64,000 nt of DNA from Gracilaria domingensis (GCA_022539475.1 VCMS01000171.1:62001-126000), one strand, 5' to 3'; numbered from the stretch's first letter, positions 19,836 to 31,045 are shown. The notes: generated by a model not told the origin, from the letters alone. A program made the numbers and translations.

Positions 19836-22428
19836 TCAATGGTGCGCCACCATCTCTCCGTTCTGAGTTTCCCACACTCGCACCGCCCTGTGTAACGACC
19901 CGAACGCCACTCGCCTTCCGCGGCAGCTGAGCGCAACGCACGCCACTCTATCAGCGCGCCCATCGAGCGGCTGTCCCACCACAAGGCACCCCAACTATAT
20001 CATCGCCGCGAAGCCCTAACAGCCACCCTCTCCTTCCCACCTCCCACATGCGCAATGTCGAATCATCAGTTCCGAAAATCACCTCCATCCCGGCGCTCGT
20101 GTACACGACGGATACGCATGCCTGTTTTGCCGTCAGATGGTGCTTCAATACTCGGCCCCCACTCTCCGCGTCCCAGATCCGCACCGTTTCATCCGCCTTC
20201 CTGGGCACACAACCAACATGACCCATCCGACTCTGTCACACCATCTTCCCGCTCTCGACTTCCCATATCCGCACCGTTCCTATTCTTACAGTTCCGGACA
20301 CTTCCACCGTTCTGGACGCCAATCGCTTCCTGTCACCCAGGCCTTCTGTCACCCAGGCCTTCTGTCACCGCTGAATGCAACGCAGTACACACCCCCATCT
20401 TCGCACAGCTGTCTTCCCGCCATCATCGGGGCTCTCCTACCGCCTAACCGCTCTCAATCTTCCATATCCGCACAGTTCCGTCCGTTGATCCGGACACCAC
20501 TCGACTCCCGTCCCTGCTCAACGCAATGCAGCAAACTCTAGCGGTGTGGCCCTCTAGAGCTTTTCCCACTATCTCTCCGCTCTCAACATTCCATATCCGA
20601 ATATTCTTGCTCGCTCGCCCTGTCACCACTCGCGTACCGTCATCGTTTAGCGCAACAGCATAGATCGTGGCGTCGTGTCCCTTGGACGTTCTGCATAGCA
20701 AGCAAGTTTCTGCATCCCCTACAGAAGCTTTTCCGGCCATATCCCCTACCGCAACACTTTTCATCACTTCTTTCCAAAGTTCATATGCTGGTTGTAACAA
20801 TCCCGTCGACGCCTTGACCGAGGGCCTTTGAGCACATTCTTCTATCTTTTCAACAAAAGTTTTCGTTCTCTGACAAATCTGCGCATGTCGTAGCAATCTT
20901 CAATGTACTTGGAAGCACGCTTCGCGTTTATTGTGCCCAACGAACGTATGACCCATCTGAGCCGCTTGGCAAACCGTCTCCAAATGTGTCATGTGGCTCC
21001 TTGTTTCCGAATCTGTCTCACGCATAGCTGATTTGCCCCACTCAATGTCCTCATTCACATAGTACATGCCGCTCTCTTGAAGTCGCGTCACAATCCAGTT
21101 TGGTTTTGAAACCAACCACAGTAACCGTTCGAAGCAACCGGATTCATATAGTACTCGACACAGATTGTCCAAAATGTAACTGTCATCTTCAAACCTCCAC
21201 CAGTCCCAACGAACTTCGTTTCTCGATTCGTCAGCAACATGGACATCAATCTTGCCTTCAATCTCACGGTCTTCATCTGTCTTTCGAATTCGCGCAACGG
21301 ACACATCCGAGAATTTTTTAGCCGACTTCATGGTTTCTTCCAAGTCCTTTGCACTCCACAAACATTGCAACATCAGCAAAGGAATGTCTTGCTTCTTTCG
21401 AACGATGCATAACTTGTCAAACTTTTTCCTGAAGTCTTCATCATTTCCCAACGCCTTCAAAGAAATATCTAAAATCAGTCCCAATTTCTCATGCCGTTCA
21501 GCATCGACTTCGTCGATGGTGCGGCATCCCCGCACGTCGTCTTCATATGTCGTCTACCAGCAACAGGCATTTGCCTTGCGTGAACCACGGACCTACTGCA
21601 CAGCATACTTCCCGCAGAGATTTCATAGTTCGCAAACTTCCCGCCATTCTTTGGATAATCGTGCACAACTTGGCCCCATTCCCAAGCCTGCATGAGGAGA
21701 ATACCTCCCGGGAACTTCGAGTTTACTTTTTCTTCTCTGCACACTTGGCGAAGTGCACATGTCTTGCCCGCCACCCCCAGCCCAGATGCAATCACAGCAA
21801 CGCTTCTGTTGCTCTGCACCGACAACACTGCTACCTTCAGCTTACTCTCAGGCGAGGATTCTCATGTACAGCCGAACGTTAAGCGGTCTGGATTCCTTGG
21901 AACATTATTCATCCTCTCCACATACCCACATCCGCTGATGCATTCGGCCCTTGTGAAGAAGTGCTGGGCTTGAAATCAAGTATCTCGTTGACGTTTCCTT
22001 CACAGTCATCCAGTATTTGCTTCATTCTTTTTACGTGGTGCGAGGCCTTCGCATCTTCGATACTCTTGTGCCAATTCTGCAGTTTTCTCTCGATCTCGCT
22101 GAGCACTGCAGTGAATCTACGGACTTGGAAGCTTGAAATAAAATCACGATCTCCCCAATCCTCGAGATGCGTTATGATCTCCACTGTCTGATCATACTTT
22201 CGTTGCACGCGTATGAGCTGATCCTTGTTGTCAGTCAGCCACCAGATCTCTGCGTTCGTGGACGCTGTTGATGACCTTCTCTACGATCTCCAGCCCGTTG
22301 AGAAGGTCTCCAAGTTTTGGGTATAAATCCCAATGCAATGGGTTTCGTGGCTTTTGCGGCCTAGATTGGGGGTGGAAAGAGTGAAAATCAGACGCAAATC
22401 GAGAAAGGAGCGAGAGCCGAGAGTGCAA
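19836..22428 (-). pseudogene. NB-ARC/WD40 (STAND NTPase) gene relic
   Basis: Pieces of one protein lie in order on the minus strand in shifting frames. 22428-21909: helical N-terminal region (WDLYPKLGDLLNGLEIVEKV, then KYDQTVEIITHLEDWGD), like the coiled N-terminal domains of NLR-like STAND proteins. 21828-21475: P-loop ASGLGVAGKTCALRQV followed by KFPGGILLMQAW, the NB-ARC pattern. 21535-20900: a helical winged-helix-like segment (LCIVRKKQDIPLLMLQCLW). 20896-20444 and 20226-19836: WD40 repeats such as HTARVCCIALSRDGSRVVSG and DGTVRIWKIESG, ending in a stop at 19836. At least three or four frame changes separate the pieces, so it is a pseudogene unless undetected introns explain them. STAND NTPases act as signal-sensing oligomerising switches, often in immunity. 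Confidence 0.8.
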
Positions 22429-22594
22429 TTGAAGCCCGGAAAAAACTCAACGCTTGAGAGTGGTGTGATGGTGTGGTTGTTGAAACACTTGACCAGCTGT
22501 GGTGAGGCGTGTGCATGTGCATGCGAGGAGTTGTACAAGCTGACACCTCAAGATTGGTGTCGCGTGTGCCGATGACCGCTATCAGTCTGCCATC

Positions 22595-22930
22595 GGGAGT
22601 TATCTCATCCCATCATAACGACCGAGGCAAAAATAAAAATGCATCATGCACTAGCTCATGCCCTTTTCCAGTGAAAACATCGTGCGCAGCCTCAAGACTT
22701 TGGAGACGTGTTAGACATTATGAAATTTTCGCCCAGGTGCGGTTAGGCATGCAAGCACTCCTCGACCACCTGGTGCTACAAACGCAACGAATATCGAATC
22801 ACATGTTCGGGACAAGAGTTGAGGCAATCTCGGACATGGTGAAAACAGTAAAGGGAAGTCAGCTCTGCGTGAACGATTGGCGATGAATTCAACAAACGAC
22901 ACGGCGCAATTGTCGCATGTGCCAGTCGGT
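22595..22930 (+). repeat. Dispersed repeat, copy B
   Basis: Same block order as copy A, plus an upstream block shared with copy C (atctcatcccatca-aacgaccgaggca, then aaaacatcgtgcgc). Ends with ggcgatgaattcaacaaacg followed by acggcgcaattgt. Sits immediately 5' of the NB-ARC/WD40 relic's N-terminal end. Confidence 0.65.
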
Positions 22931-23039
22931 AGTGTCGTAGATAGTTATCGCGTTTCATCACCACAGCTGAGGCTTAAAAGGAATACAACATCGTACATTG
23001 CGCTTTCGGGGCATTCGCTAGCCGGTAGGCCATAGCAAG

Positions 23040-23375
23040 CAATCTCATCCCATCATCACGACCGAGGCACAAAAACGTAAGCTGCCCCAGCACAGGCCTT
23101 CTTCTCCCAAAAACATCGTGCGCCGGTTCGAGTCTTGCGGGCGTGCTGGTGGTTATGTTGTCTTTGTTCAGGTGTTGCTGGGCTCGAAAAGTCCGATTCT
23201 ACCATCTGGTCCCACAAATCGCGACTAACACAATATCAAACGTTTCGAAACAAGCGCGTTCAGGCGTTTTTGGGGACTCCGCGAGGGCGGCAAGAAAACC
23301 CGCAACTGTGCGTGAGCAACTCGTAATGACCCCAACACGCGACACGGCGCAGCAGCGCCACGCGCCCGTCGGCAA
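23040..23375 (+). repeat. Dispersed repeat, copy C
   Basis: Begins with the atctcatcccatcatcacgac block also found in B, continues with aaaacatcgtgcgc and the GT-rich block of A, and ends with acacgcgacacggcgcagc. A shorter tail-only match (gttgccaatgcttatcggtg ... acggcgcaattgaca) appears at about 23815-23870 inside the pogo-like element. Confidence 0.6.
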
Positions 23376-23621
23376 CGCCCTCGCAGCGCAGCCACAACCC
23401 GGAAAGGCGGCCACGCCGACCGCCGCCGCGCCGGGCGCGGCGCGCGCACTTGAGCGCTCGCGTGCAAAACGGGGCGCAACCAACACAAACACACCGGGGC
23501 TCCGAAATCTTCTCTATCCCAGGCTGGGATTCCCAGCACCTCTGGGAGGTGCGGGAAAAAGCGATTGCTCCTTAATTAATTATTAAATTTCAAACTCAAC
23601 CTTTTTCGGGACCAAACCATA

Positions 23622-26121
23622 GAGTTAACGTTGCGTCAATAAATCGAAACAATATCATTGAATCGAAACAGCAAAAAGACCCCAACGGCGCAGCTTTCGC
23701 GCCAAATACGAGCTCAAGACAGAGACAAATCCACTCTATCTCCTCTGCAGCCCAATTGCGCTCTTCCTTCCTCAACATTTACGCGGCAAACTGAAGCTAA
23801 GCTCCCACCGAAACAGTTGCCAATGCTTATCGGTGCTCGACAAACACACGCACGGCGCAATTGACACATATTGAGAGCAGTATTGCTCGATCAGGTACAT
23901 TATTCCATTCAACCTTTATCTCTGTCATCAAAAGATGAAAGACTATAAAACGCTACAGCAAACGACTTGGGAGTTCTTTGATGATCCCAATACGTCATTT
24001 ACTGACATCAGCAAGCGATATAATATCACCAAATCGCGACTGCACCGAGCCTTCACATGGTGATGCGCGCACATGCCTGCAGCACAACCTTTCGGTCGAG
24101 AGGACATTCCGTTTCATAAATTGCCTACTCGTGATGGACAACACATACTAGACGATGCAAAGAAGAACCTTATATGCGAAGAAATAAAAGAAATATGCAG
24201 CAAATCGAACCCCGCTTGATCGCAAAAGCGTCGCGCAACTCACTGGTCATCTCATTGAACTCATGCCCTAATCTCAAAAATCAAAATTAAAGCTACGTAA
24301 CGGTACTCCTTCGCTGGCGTGGGTGACCAAATTCGTTAAGAGTCACCCTCATCTCGAGATTAAATCTGTCCAAATCTTCGAAGATAAGCACATTATGGCA
24401 GTGACAAAAACAACAATTGCTGAGCACATCTTGGGTTTAAATGCATTGATGACGCGGTACCACATCATTAGTCCGGAACAAGTGTTTAATATCGACGAGA
24501 GTGGTGTAAGTTTTGCTCGTGTCTCCAGTAGATCCAGACGCTAGAGAATTGGCCTGTGCACGGAACGTCTAGTTGAGACAAATCTGTCTACGAAAGAGAA
24601 ACTCGATCATGTGACATTAATGCGCGTCATGAATGCCGCTGGGCAGAAGTTCAAGCCGGTTGTTATTTTTCCGGGAGAGAATGCCAGGTTTCGTCGCTTG
24701 AATGAAAAATACGAGACGTTACATAAGTATCTCCCAGAATAATACGTATATCATCGCGACCCTGCCGGTATAGATAAGGATGTGTTCTTTGATTGGGCTA
24801 AGCTGTTTGTAGAAGAGACTGCTCATCTCCTAAAGAAGCACGGAAAGCTCTTGCTCATATTTGACGGGTACAAGAGCCATGTACAACATAAGTCGTTGCA
24901 TGCACTGAAGCAAGGACAAGTAATTGTTGATGGATTACCTTCACATACATCTCATGTACTGCAGCCGCTAGATGTTGGAGTGTTTTTCTCCGTTCAAATC
25001 ATACTTGCAGAAAAAGCTCCATGGTCATGCACGTACAATTGAGAAATTAGACGCCTTTGAAGTTTCAGATTGCATTGCAAGCGCATATGAGCAGGCTTTC
25101 ACAAAGAGAAATATTATAGCTGGGTTTGCAAAGACAGCTGCCTGGGTGCCAGAGGTGGAAAAAGCCAGCATTGAACCATTGCGCAATTTAACATATCACA
25201 ACGAACAAGTCGTAATCGCTCCAGTTTCGTTGGATGAACTTATGGCATCATTTGATGCAAAGTCTCGGTCACTTCTTTCCGATGCAGTTGTCGAAGAGTC
25301 GGGCACGATCAAAATAAGCACAAAGAAGGGAGCACTTCTCACCAACGATGCTATCATCGACGCTATGAAGAAACGTGATGCCCGCGTCGCTGCAAAGGAG
25401 GCAGAAAAGAAAGCTAAGGCTTTGAATCAGACGGACAATAATAAGAAGAACACCGGTGATACCAAGATGAAATTACGCCGTAATCCTAATAGAGAGACAC
25501 CGTCCGAGCTGCGTGATCTTATGAAGTTGGCTCCTCGAAGAGCTTTACAGCGTCGACGCCTGCGAGAGAGTAGATCCTATCGTCGAGAAGTTCGCAAACA
25601 TTTTGCGAGGCAGCTTAAAAGATCGGTTGATGAGGAATCCCCTGAGGAGCTGCAGCATTTGTTGGCGCATGCACCACGCCGTCGTGTTTTGTTTGAGAAG
25701 CTGAAGGAAAATAGAAGAGGCCGCCGGATGGCCCGCATGTTGCGGGCCTCTCGCGCCGCTGCGAGATTGAGTCTGGCGGTTTGAGATGTTGAGGTGTTGG
25801 TTAAGCTATTGAGGAGATTGTGAGCAACCAGAAGGCATTCATTTGAGTGGGGAGGTTGCTGAAATGTTGATTTGCAATAAATTCCGATTCACTGTTTCTT
25901 GGAAACGGTGCTGTTTTTGATGGTCACTGTTGCCGCGATGGAAGCGTGAGCTTTCATCCAATTGATATGAAAGTCATTCATCATCACGAGAACCGTCTTC
26001 TGCGTCATCTCACAAAAGACGAGGCCGTATGACGTAGGATTTACGGAGTTCTACAAATTTCTGTACTTCGGGGTGGGGCAAAATTTGTCCGTTTCGATTC
26101 ATTGACGGAACGTTACGTCTC
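23622..26121 (+). mobile_element. Pogo-like (Tc1/mariner superfamily) DNA transposon, broken
   Basis: About 2.5 kb. Candidate terminal inverted repeats: left 23622-23650 (gagttaacgttgcgtcaata ...) and right 26091-26121, whose reverse complement contains acgttccgtcaatgaatcg; about 18 of 21 bases agree across the shared core gtt-cgtcaat-aatcgaaac. A second copy of the attgaatcgaaac motif follows at ~23657. Between them lies one transposase gene on the + strand. Exact ends and the TA target site could not be fixed. Confidence 0.65.
23935..25784 (+). pseudogene. Pogo-type transposase with HTH, DDE domain and basic tail
   Basis: Starts with ATG 23935: MKDYKTLQQTTWEFF ... SKRYNITKSRLHRAF is a psq-type helix-turn-helix. 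The DDE core follows: VFNIDESGVSFARV (first D, ~24490), LLLIFDGYKSHVQHKSL (second D, ~24855), then GLPSHTSHVLQPLDVGVF (third D). Stops interrupt the frame after the HTH, at ~24541 and ~24740, and one frame change lies near 24980 where 24782-25042 gives way to 24972-25784. The last ~90 codons form an unusual basic tail with two related units: TPSELRDLMKLAPRRALQRR and SPEELQHLLAHAPRRRVLFE, each followed by an Arg-rich helix. Pogo transposases usually end in an acidic or short tail, so this duplicated basic module stands out. Confidence 0.8.
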
Positions 26122-26203
26122 GGCCTTTGCACGCAGTTCTACGTACACCTGGTACACTGCCTTTGCCGACGACTCCTCTCAGCCCAAGAAGTGTTCTCCA
26201 TAG
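26122..26203. other. Spacer ending in target-site duplication ATAG
   Basis: Short sequence between the pogo-like element and the 5.76 kb element. Bases 26200-26203 read ATAG, matched by ATAG at 31966-31969. Confidence 0.6.
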
Positions 26204-26457
26204 CCCCGTGCACGCTGCGTGAGCAAATTTGAGCAATCAGGGCCTGCGTGAATTTTCGAGAATTGCGAGAATTACGCAGGTCCTGAGTGATGATCACCCC
26301 GCAGCAGCGTGAACTTCACGCTGCGAGCAGAGTGCGCTCACTCACGCCGTTCAACGCTCACGCAGAGCCGTGTGGAAAGCGCACTATGCAGCAGCGTGAA
26401 CTTCACGCTGCGAGCAGAGTGCGGTCACTCACGCCGCTCAACGCTCTCGCACACCCG
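26204..26457 (+). repeat. Left terminal inverted repeat with internal direct repeats
   Basis: Mirror image of 31706-31965. The outer ~95 bases (gcgtgagcaaatttgagca ... gaattacgcagg) are single copy. Inside are two direct copies of an ~85-base unit containing the palindrome gcgtgaacttcacgc, then gagcagagtgcgctcactca. Such subterminal repeats are typical transposase binding sites. Confidence 0.8.
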
Positions 26458-26720
26458 TCAACACATAAACACATAACAGTCCTTTAACGCCCCTATTTCT
26501 CACAGGTAAACATATCAATGCTTTTCATTTGCGCAATCCATGCTTCCTCCAGCTTTTCGTTTCAATTCATCTCGCTCTGCATCACTAATCTGTCCTCTTT
26601 TCAAAACCTGTAACGTATGCCACATAATCTAACACGCAGGACACAACGGTGGACGACAATGACGATACCACTGTTAAACTTTTGCACCACCCTTTTTATA
26701 AAAGACCTTTCCTTTCACCT

Positions 26721-27587
26721 TCAAAAAAGATTGTAGAAGCAAAGTGAACAATATCCTGGCTTTTCTTTCACCATTTTATGTAGGTCTGAATTTATAACTC
26801 TTCTTTCTACATAAGCAGCTCTGTTGTACTTTTTGACCATGTTTTTGACATATATCTGCTTTACAACGTCATTCTCAGCCACTCTAGAGGAAGAGAGTGG
26901 TGTAAAATTTTTAATAGAACAGGACCGGCAGAATTTTACAAGAAACTCTTTTGCAAGATGTTTGGCAAAGGATGAAAATGTCATGCATCTGGAAACATCA
27001 TGAAAACACTTTCTATAGCTTAACGGCCCAGTATTTCTTGCATAAATTCCTGGCAGTAACCCTCTCTTTTGTGTTAGAGCCATCCGATACACAACACCAA
27101 CGTTATTGACCTGAGCACATATAAGACGACCAATGACGCTGACGATGGGGTTGTCAGAAGAATTTGTAAAACAAAGTCTGAGCATATTTCGGCTGAACTC
27201 TTCCACCCTTCTCTTTAGAAGATTCCAGAACACCAAACTTGTAGGGCGTATCATACGAGCAGCCGGAAGTTCACCATATTCTAGGCATAAGTTTTTGTAT
27301 GCCAAGCTACGATTGTAAAATGATCCAAAGGAAAACAAATCAGTGGCGTAAAAATTTGTTAACAGTTCGTGATACGTCACTGAGATACTTGAAGCTTGCT
27401 TTCCAATCAATGAGAATGCTATTTCAAGTATACTTGTTAACGCAAATGTGTACTCCGCAATGACGATTGAGCTGAATTCCAAAATGACAGTCCTAATTAT
27501 CTTCCCCACACCCGCGCTACTTCTTTTTGCCACGATAAAGATCACTGCGGACTTTTGAAGTACAGCTGAATCATGTACACATTTCAA
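26721..27587 (-). CDS. Unknown protein or 3' exon within the 5.76 kb element
   Basis: Open for 288 codons but its first codon is TTG and no ATG occurs before ~codon 110, so it is probably a downstream exon or a broken gene. A 65-codon frame (27781-27584, starting ATG) overlaps its start in another frame and could be an upstream exon. The protein is rich in aromatic and basic residues with scattered cysteines near the C-terminus (GYCSLCFYNLF). I recognise no domain. Same strand as the transposase and inside the same TIRs, so it may be an accessory transposition protein. Confidence 0.4.
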   Translation of the reverse strand: MKCVHDSAVLQKSAVIFIVAKRSSAGVGKIIRTVILEFSSIVIAEYTFALTSILEIAFSLIGKQASSISVTYHELLTNFYATDLFSFGSFYNRSLAYKNLCLEYGELPAARMIRPTSLVFWNLLKRRVEEFSRNMLRLCFTNSSDNPIVSVIGRLICAQVNNVGVVYRMALTQKRGLLPGIYARNTGPLSYRKCFHDVSRCMTFSSFAKHLAKEFLVKFCRSCSIKNFTPLSSSRVAENDVVKQIYVKNMVKKYNRAAYVERRVINSDLHKMVKEKPGYCSLCFYNLF

Positions 27588-27819
27588 TCTATACTCTGTG
27601 CTTGGGACTCATTGGTGAAATATTTGTAGAGTATTCTGAACCTCCGATGTTTTGTATGCTCATTATTGTGGAGCAACGGCTTTCCGCCCATCGCGCCTAG
27701 CGCAGGGTTTTGCTCTACAATTATCGGACGGTAGGATTCCAGTAGGGCTTCAGCGTCTTTGATGGTCTTTAGTGAGGTCATCGTTTTGATCCCTAACGCC
27801 GCTACAGTAATCCCATCAT

Positions 27820-28577
27820 TGATGTCGGATAATGCTGTAGAGCGAAACCCCAGCGATGGGATCGTCTCTCAAGGCGTTCGAGTCCTTGCCCTTTAGACGA
27901 GGTGAAGTCAGTGGTGAGCCCTCTGAACACGGATTGTGAGGTTGTAAGACCACCTGTGGTACGGGATATACCTACGGAGGTTGAGGGGTGAACGGGCCTG
28001 ATCCAGGAATCCGGCAAAAAGTGACGGAATGGTCGAGAGGAAAGGTACCTTAGAGCGGTGTAAGTCCTAGGTAAAAGGGGGAAAGAGAAGGAAAAACCAA
28101 AGGAGGAACCCTCGGCGGGGCGTGCGACAAGCGGCAACAGACCCGGCGACGGGAGAAGGGGGTTGTGTATTAAGCCCACGCGGCAGAACTCTATACAGAG
28201 ACGGAAACCCTACCAATTGTGGTGAAAGCAGTACAACTGCACAGTAAAAGAAACAGAAAGTCCGAAGACACGTAATAAATAAGCCCAAAGGCAAGGCCAC
28301 AATGGTCCGTATTGCCTGAGTGATCCCGAGGGATGAAACTAGCTCGTACCGTACGCGGTGACCCTCCGGCTGGAGTTGTACACTTCGCGATGGCGAACTA
28401 GTTCAGAGCCGAACTCGGTTACCCTTTACTGAAGGAGGAGGTGACCGGGAGGTCATCTCTTATATCGTAACCGATAAATTAGTTAAACTAAATTAAATAA
28501 TCTCATGCACACCTAAGCAGGTCCATACACGTGGTGCACGTGACAACCCGCGGCGGCGGCCAGTAAAATATCCGACA
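27820..28577 (-). mobile_element. Solo LTR of an LTR retrotransposon
   Basis: 758 bp starting TGATGTCGGATAAT and ending ATATCCGACA, so TG...CA on either strand with short inverted ends (TGTCGGATA/TATCCGACA). It is flanked by a perfect 5-bp target duplication ATCAT (27815-27819 and 28578-28582). No internal retroelement sequence remains, so it is the product of LTR-LTR recombination. Orientation is tentative. It is younger than the host transposon it interrupts; family not determinable from the LTR alone. Confidence 0.85.
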
Positions 28578-28879
28578 ATCATAACAGAACATGTGTGAAC
28601 ACACCCATTCCTACACACGCGTACACGTGACCAATACTCATCTGCGCCACGTCATGGCCGACCCCTCAGGGTGCCATACCTCAATACTGCCGAAAGCATC
28701 CCATCCGTGGGCCTATACTCATACCTTCCGAGTACCCGGAATCATCATTACCAGGGGTTTATGAAAACCATCCCCGTGTACCGGGCGAGCACGTTTTGCT
28801 CTGCAAATGCCACTATTCTATCCGGACTCCCAGCAAGAAGGGCTGTTTTCTTTGCTCCAATCAATCCAACAGTCCAAAT

Positions 28880-31045
28880 TCATCGAACTGTGAAATTAGT
28901 CTCGTGCTCGTTCCGCACGTGCATGTCCGATTGAAAGGCGTTCCCAAATGTCACGCGATTGGTTTGGAAGAAATGCGGTAAGCTTTTCAAGACGCTTCGT
29001 TCATTTACTGAACCCTCCTTCATTCCAGCTGTCGCCGTTAATGGCTTCATGAACCACGCGTCCAACGAAGCTTTGTATAGACGTTTACGAAGCGCCATTG
29101 TCAAATCTTCCACATTGGTTGCCACTTGCGATGGTGGGCATATGCTGATACCGTCGGTTACATCAGTTTTAAGTTGTAGTATCTTGTCCTTCATCACTTG
29201 CTTTGTGGCGTTGCTTGCTGGTGTGTGTCCGACAGCTGTCAATATGGGGGCCAACGCATCTTTTCGAAGGCTCTGAAGTGAAGAACTGGTTGCATTCATT
29301 ATTTTGTCAATTGCTGCAGTCGCCTCGATCTGGGTGGGAGAGTTCGTTTGCTTTATCCCTAATGTACCTAACACTGAGGTCCTTTTTCCGCGAATCAGTA
29401 TCCTTGATTCATCCCTACTCGTTGGAAAACATGTCGCTTCTTGATACAAGCACTTTCCACAGAGAAGATCTGCACTAGATTCCAAATGTTTGTCGTAGTC
29501 ATATGCATCAGCATATGCCCGAAAGAATGAATGCGTAGTGCGGGAGGTAAGTTGAAAGGCTCTGGCTAGGAACCACCCAGGGTCTTCGGACTGCAAGACC
29601 GTATACTCCTGTACTTGGCTCATCGCCAACGATAACTTCAATGACGACAAATCAGCACCCTTTCCCGTCTCCGGCATAGGCTCACCTTCTGTGAGACACG
29701 AAGCAGACTTATCATTAGGCTTCAAACAGTATACGTCGCGATGCTTCTGCTGACTGCTGGAATCTAATGGTCGCGATAGGAATCCTGTCTTTGGAACAAT
29801 TGTGAACGAGCCAGCTCCAAACATACTCATGTTGTTGTGATAAACAGACGCTATCCTTCCAGAATAGCTCTCACGATAGACGATTGCTTGAACCTTCCTT
29901 CCTCCTTTCTCCGTTGGGGGTCGAACTGCACTGTAAACCGCTCTGCAACCTTTCTCTTTGACGACCATGCCCTTGTGTTTATTGCGAATGCGTCCCTCAC
30001 CAAACACGAAAGAGTAGTCAAGGCTTCGTTTATGGGTTCCTATTCCAGTCCCGCCGATCCGATCGTTTATGAAATCAATGGTTTCCTTATAATTATGTCC
30101 TCGGTCTGCGGCAAAAATTGCATCCGTCATGGCATTAAGAGAGCCCCTCGTTGCCGGGCCCTGGACTAGCTGAACTAACCGCTCCCATACATGTATGATC
30201 TTTTCCTTTGGTCTCGAGTAGTGACACGCCAAAAATGCGGAACTCAACGCTGAGCAAAGAGCGTTGTTAACGGGTCCCAATGCCTTTTGCGGATTATTAA
30301 CGTGTGATAGTGTAGTGTGTTCCGTCACAGCCTTTGATAGCAAACGTTGATGGTCGTCGTCCAGACTAAAAATGGTTTGCCCTGGTATGTAAAGATACTT
30401 TCGGTTAATTGCAGAGAGATCTTGTTCAAGCTCTTTGATTAATTCATTGCCTGCCACTGGTTTGTTCGACCATCCTACACCATATTCTTGAACTCTTTCA
30501 CGCCTTACGGTTGTACGGCTGAGTGCCGACCAAACTTCATTATGCCTATCGACAGATATTCCCGTTTGAAAATAAAACTCTCTCTGCTCTACGGATGTCA
30601 TGATAGAAACACTCGTCCCATACGAAGGCGCTAAAACATGGGTGATGATCATCCCTTTAAGTTCAATTGCCATCACAAGTGGCCTCCTCCGTTTACCAAG
30701 TACCCTGTTCACATACGCCCTCATCTTCTCAAGCAGGAACGGGGGCAGGAAGACATCGAAAACTGCCATTCTGGTTAAATTTGCGTCATCTGTTACACCT
30801 CTTTCTTCTGCCACTCTTACCTCGCTCATTACATTTTCGAGCACTTTGTTCGATTCAACAACAAAATGCTTCCCAAGAAATGAATCAAAATCATCGATCT
30901 TAATCTTGACTTCTGTGAAGGCGTCTTTATATTTCCATTCTCGTAGTCCGCCATTCCGCTGAGCTTCAGAACGTTGGTGCTGTTGATTTACAATGTCGGA
31001 ATGAGAGGTCTCTATATCTTCCGGTTCCAATGTGTCTTCGTCCAT
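28880..31045 (-). CDS. Transposase-like protein of the 5.76 kb element
   Basis: 721 aa from ATG 31045. Three features suggest a DDE/D nuclease fold. FSLDDDHQRLLSK (D229-D231) lies after a beta-type approach; AIFAADRGHNYKETIDF (D314) with IGTHKRSLDYSF 20 residues later resembles the second-Asp block of several eukaryotic transposases that read DRGY ... GTxKR; a long helical, Lys/Glu-rich C-terminus follows. The N-terminal ~180 residues (LLEKMRAYVNRVL ... ELKGMIITHVLAPSYG ... DRHNEVWSALS) have the order of the piggyBac dimerisation region. The 188-codon frame just upstream is in the same reading frame, separated by one TAG and ~10 codons, so both may be one gene of ~920 codons with a nonsense mutation or readthrough. 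No intron visible. Confidence 0.6.
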   Translation of the reverse strand: MDEDTLEPEDIETSHSDIVNQQHQRSEAQRNGGLREWKYKDAFTEVKIKIDDFDSFLGKHFVVESNKVLENVMSEVRVAEERGVTDDANLTRMAVFDVFLPPFLLEKMRAYVNRVLGKRRRPLVMAIELKGMIITHVLAPSYGTSVSIMTSVEQREFYFQTGISVDRHNEVWSALSRTTVRRERVQEYGVGWSNKPVAGNELIKELEQDLSAINRKYLYIPGQTIFSLDDDHQRLLSKAVTEHTTLSHVNNPQKALGPVNNALCSALSSAFLACHYSRPKEKIIHVWERLVQLVQGPATRGSLNAMTDAIFAADRGHNYKETIDFINDRIGGTGIGTHKRSLDYSFVFGEGRIRNKHKGMVVKEKGCRAVYSAVRPPTEKGGRKVQAIVYRESYSGRIASVYHNNMSMFGAGSFTIVPKTGFLSRPLDSSSQQKHRDVYCLKPNDKSASCLTEGEPMPETGKGADLSSLKLSLAMSQVQEYTVLQSEDPGWFLARAFQLTSRTTHSFFRAYADAYDYDKHLESSADLLCGKCLYQEATCFPTSRDESRILIRGKRTSVLGTLGIKQTNSPTQIEATAAIDKIMNATSSSLQSLRKDALAPILTAVGHTPASNATKQVMKDKILQLKTDVTDGISICPPSQVATNVEDLTMALRKRLYKASLDAWFMKPLTATAGMKEGSVNERSVLKSLPHFFQTNRVTFGNAFQSDMHVRNEHETNFTVR

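Noticed and set aside
27820-28577. Possible group II intron or structured RNA
   Set aside because: GC-rich, hairpin-prone block without a domain V-like motif. The TG...CA ends and ATCAT duplication explain it as a solo LTR.
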